From contig NZ_VMSB01000001.1 of assembly GCF_009858245.1 (NCBI RefSeq), positions 2,046,001 through 2,110,000 of the forward strand: a stretch of DNA of 64,000 nucleotides, given 5' to 3'. Positions 63,545 through 64,000 of this stretch are shown piece after piece. The notes under the pieces are model-generated. The model was not told the origin of the DNA. It did no database searches and saw only the letters and a list, made by a program, of their open reading frames with translations. The position numbers and the translations under genes were made by a program. The stretch comes from Ornithinibacter aureus (GTDB lineage: Bacteria > Actinomycetota > Actinomycetes > Actinomycetales > Dermatophilaceae). Every line of letters starts with the position of its first letter. The first letter of the stretch is position 1.

Positions 63545-64000
63545 GCACACCACACGTCGTCCTCACCGACGTCACGCGCATCCACGGCGACCGGAACATG
63601 GCGGTCGTCGCGCTCGCCGGGGTCAGCCTCGACATCCACCTCGGCGAACTCGTCGCCGTCATGGGGCCGAGCGGTTCGGGCAAGTCGACGCTGCTCAACA
63701 TGGCGGGCGGCCTCGACCGACCGACGAGCGGCACCGTCACCATCGCCGGCGACCGACTGACCGACCTCGCACCGCGCGACCTCGCCAAGCTGCGGCGTCG
63801 CCGGATGGGCTTCATCTTCCAGGACTACAACCTCATCCCGAGCCTGACCGCGGCCGAGAACGTCGCGCTGCCGCTCGAGCTCGACGGCACGCGCGCCAGC
63901 CAGGCCCGGCGTCAGGCCCGCCGCACCCTCGACCTGATGAACCTCATGGAGCTCTCCGACCGCTTCCCCGACCAGATGTCCGGCGGCCAGCAGCAGCGCG
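63541..64000 (+). CDS. ABC transporter ATP-binding protein (MacB/LolD type), 5' part
   Basis: About 153 residues are visible before the right edge: Walker A GPSGSGKSTLLNMAGGLDRP, Q-loop MGFIFQDYNLIPSLTAAENV and the signature MSGGQQQR. MGFIFQDYNLIPSLTAAENV is typical of the LolD/MacB group that pairs with FtsX-like permeases. The start overlaps the padR stop. The permease should follow outside the window. Confidence 0.92.
   Translation, partial: MSTPHVVLTDVTRIHGDRNMAVVALAGVSLDIHLGELVAVMGPSGSGKSTLLNMAGGLDRPTSGTVTIAGDRLTDLAPRDLAKLRRRRMGFIFQDYNLIPSLTAAENVALPLELDGTRASQARRQARRTLDLMNLMELSDRFPDQMSGGQQQR

Overview
The window reads as chromosomal DNA of a very GC-rich actinobacterium, most likely Micrococcales and plausibly Intrasporangiaceae. 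The evidence is near-exclusive G/C third codon positions, a DUF3151 gene behind fbaA, a DUF222/HNH (13E12-type) gene with an actinobacterial LexA box, HspR/HAIR control of dnaK and clpB, an LprG/P55-like pair and a Ser-containing CSG histidine ammonia-lyase. I see no tRNA, rRNA, CRISPR array or prophage.

Layout. 1-6.2 kb: DUF3151 (cut by the left edge), class II aldolase, GNAT, membrane acyltransferase, LLM flavin oxidoreductase, a SPOUT RNA methyltransferase and a CrtA-like monooxygenase. 6.2-8.8 kb: polar amino-acid ABC importer, translationally coupled to the two preceding genes. 8.9-14.4 kb: DedA, a two-component system with an ABC-2 exporter, LemA, UspA. 14.4-18.5 kb: an AGCS symporter, then an IS1182-type insertion sequence that landed exactly on the stop codon of pyrE. 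18.5-24.4 kb: SDR, a decayed DUF6325/SHOCT gene, exonuclease III, the SOS-boxed DUF222/HNH gene, and an MFS pump with an LprG-like lipoprotein. 24.5-34.4 kb: the chaperone region (clpB, then dnaK-grpE-dnaJ-hspR) with HAIR operators, enclosing gluconokinase, an LCP ligase and a TspO-like protein. 34.4-42.8 kb: a decayed M20 gene, cupin, ornithine-decarboxylase-like enzyme, lipoprotein, DHFR-like reductase, an unusual RCK channel, M20 peptidase, SanA/YdcF and MFS. 42.8-46.5 kb: a thiamine-type ECF importer with both ATPases and EcfT fused, under a TPP riboswitch. 46.5-57.7 kb: histidine utilisation genes (hutI, hutF, an M20 amidohydrolase, hutU, hutH) interrupted by a ROK repressor and a divergent DUF1479 oxygenase. 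57.8-64 kb: MarR/ABC exporter, IclR regulator, quinone oxidoreductase, DUF1304 and a PadR/MacB-type ABC operon that leaves the right edge.

Working together. Histidine would be degraded by HutH, HutU, HutI and HutF to N-formyl-glutamate; the coupled M20 hydrolase is the likely last step. All three hut transcription units carry an upstream TCT-N8-AGA dyad, like the site I remember for the IclR-type HutR of corynebacteria, and an IclR gene lies 2.7 kb away. The heat-shock operons share HspR control.

The most unusual structure is not a gene. Two families of fixed-length palindromes (62 nt and 75 nt) sit at gene 3' ends with compensatory or conserved arms, and the octamer GGATGCCG is strongly over-represented on both strands throughout coding and non-coding DNA.
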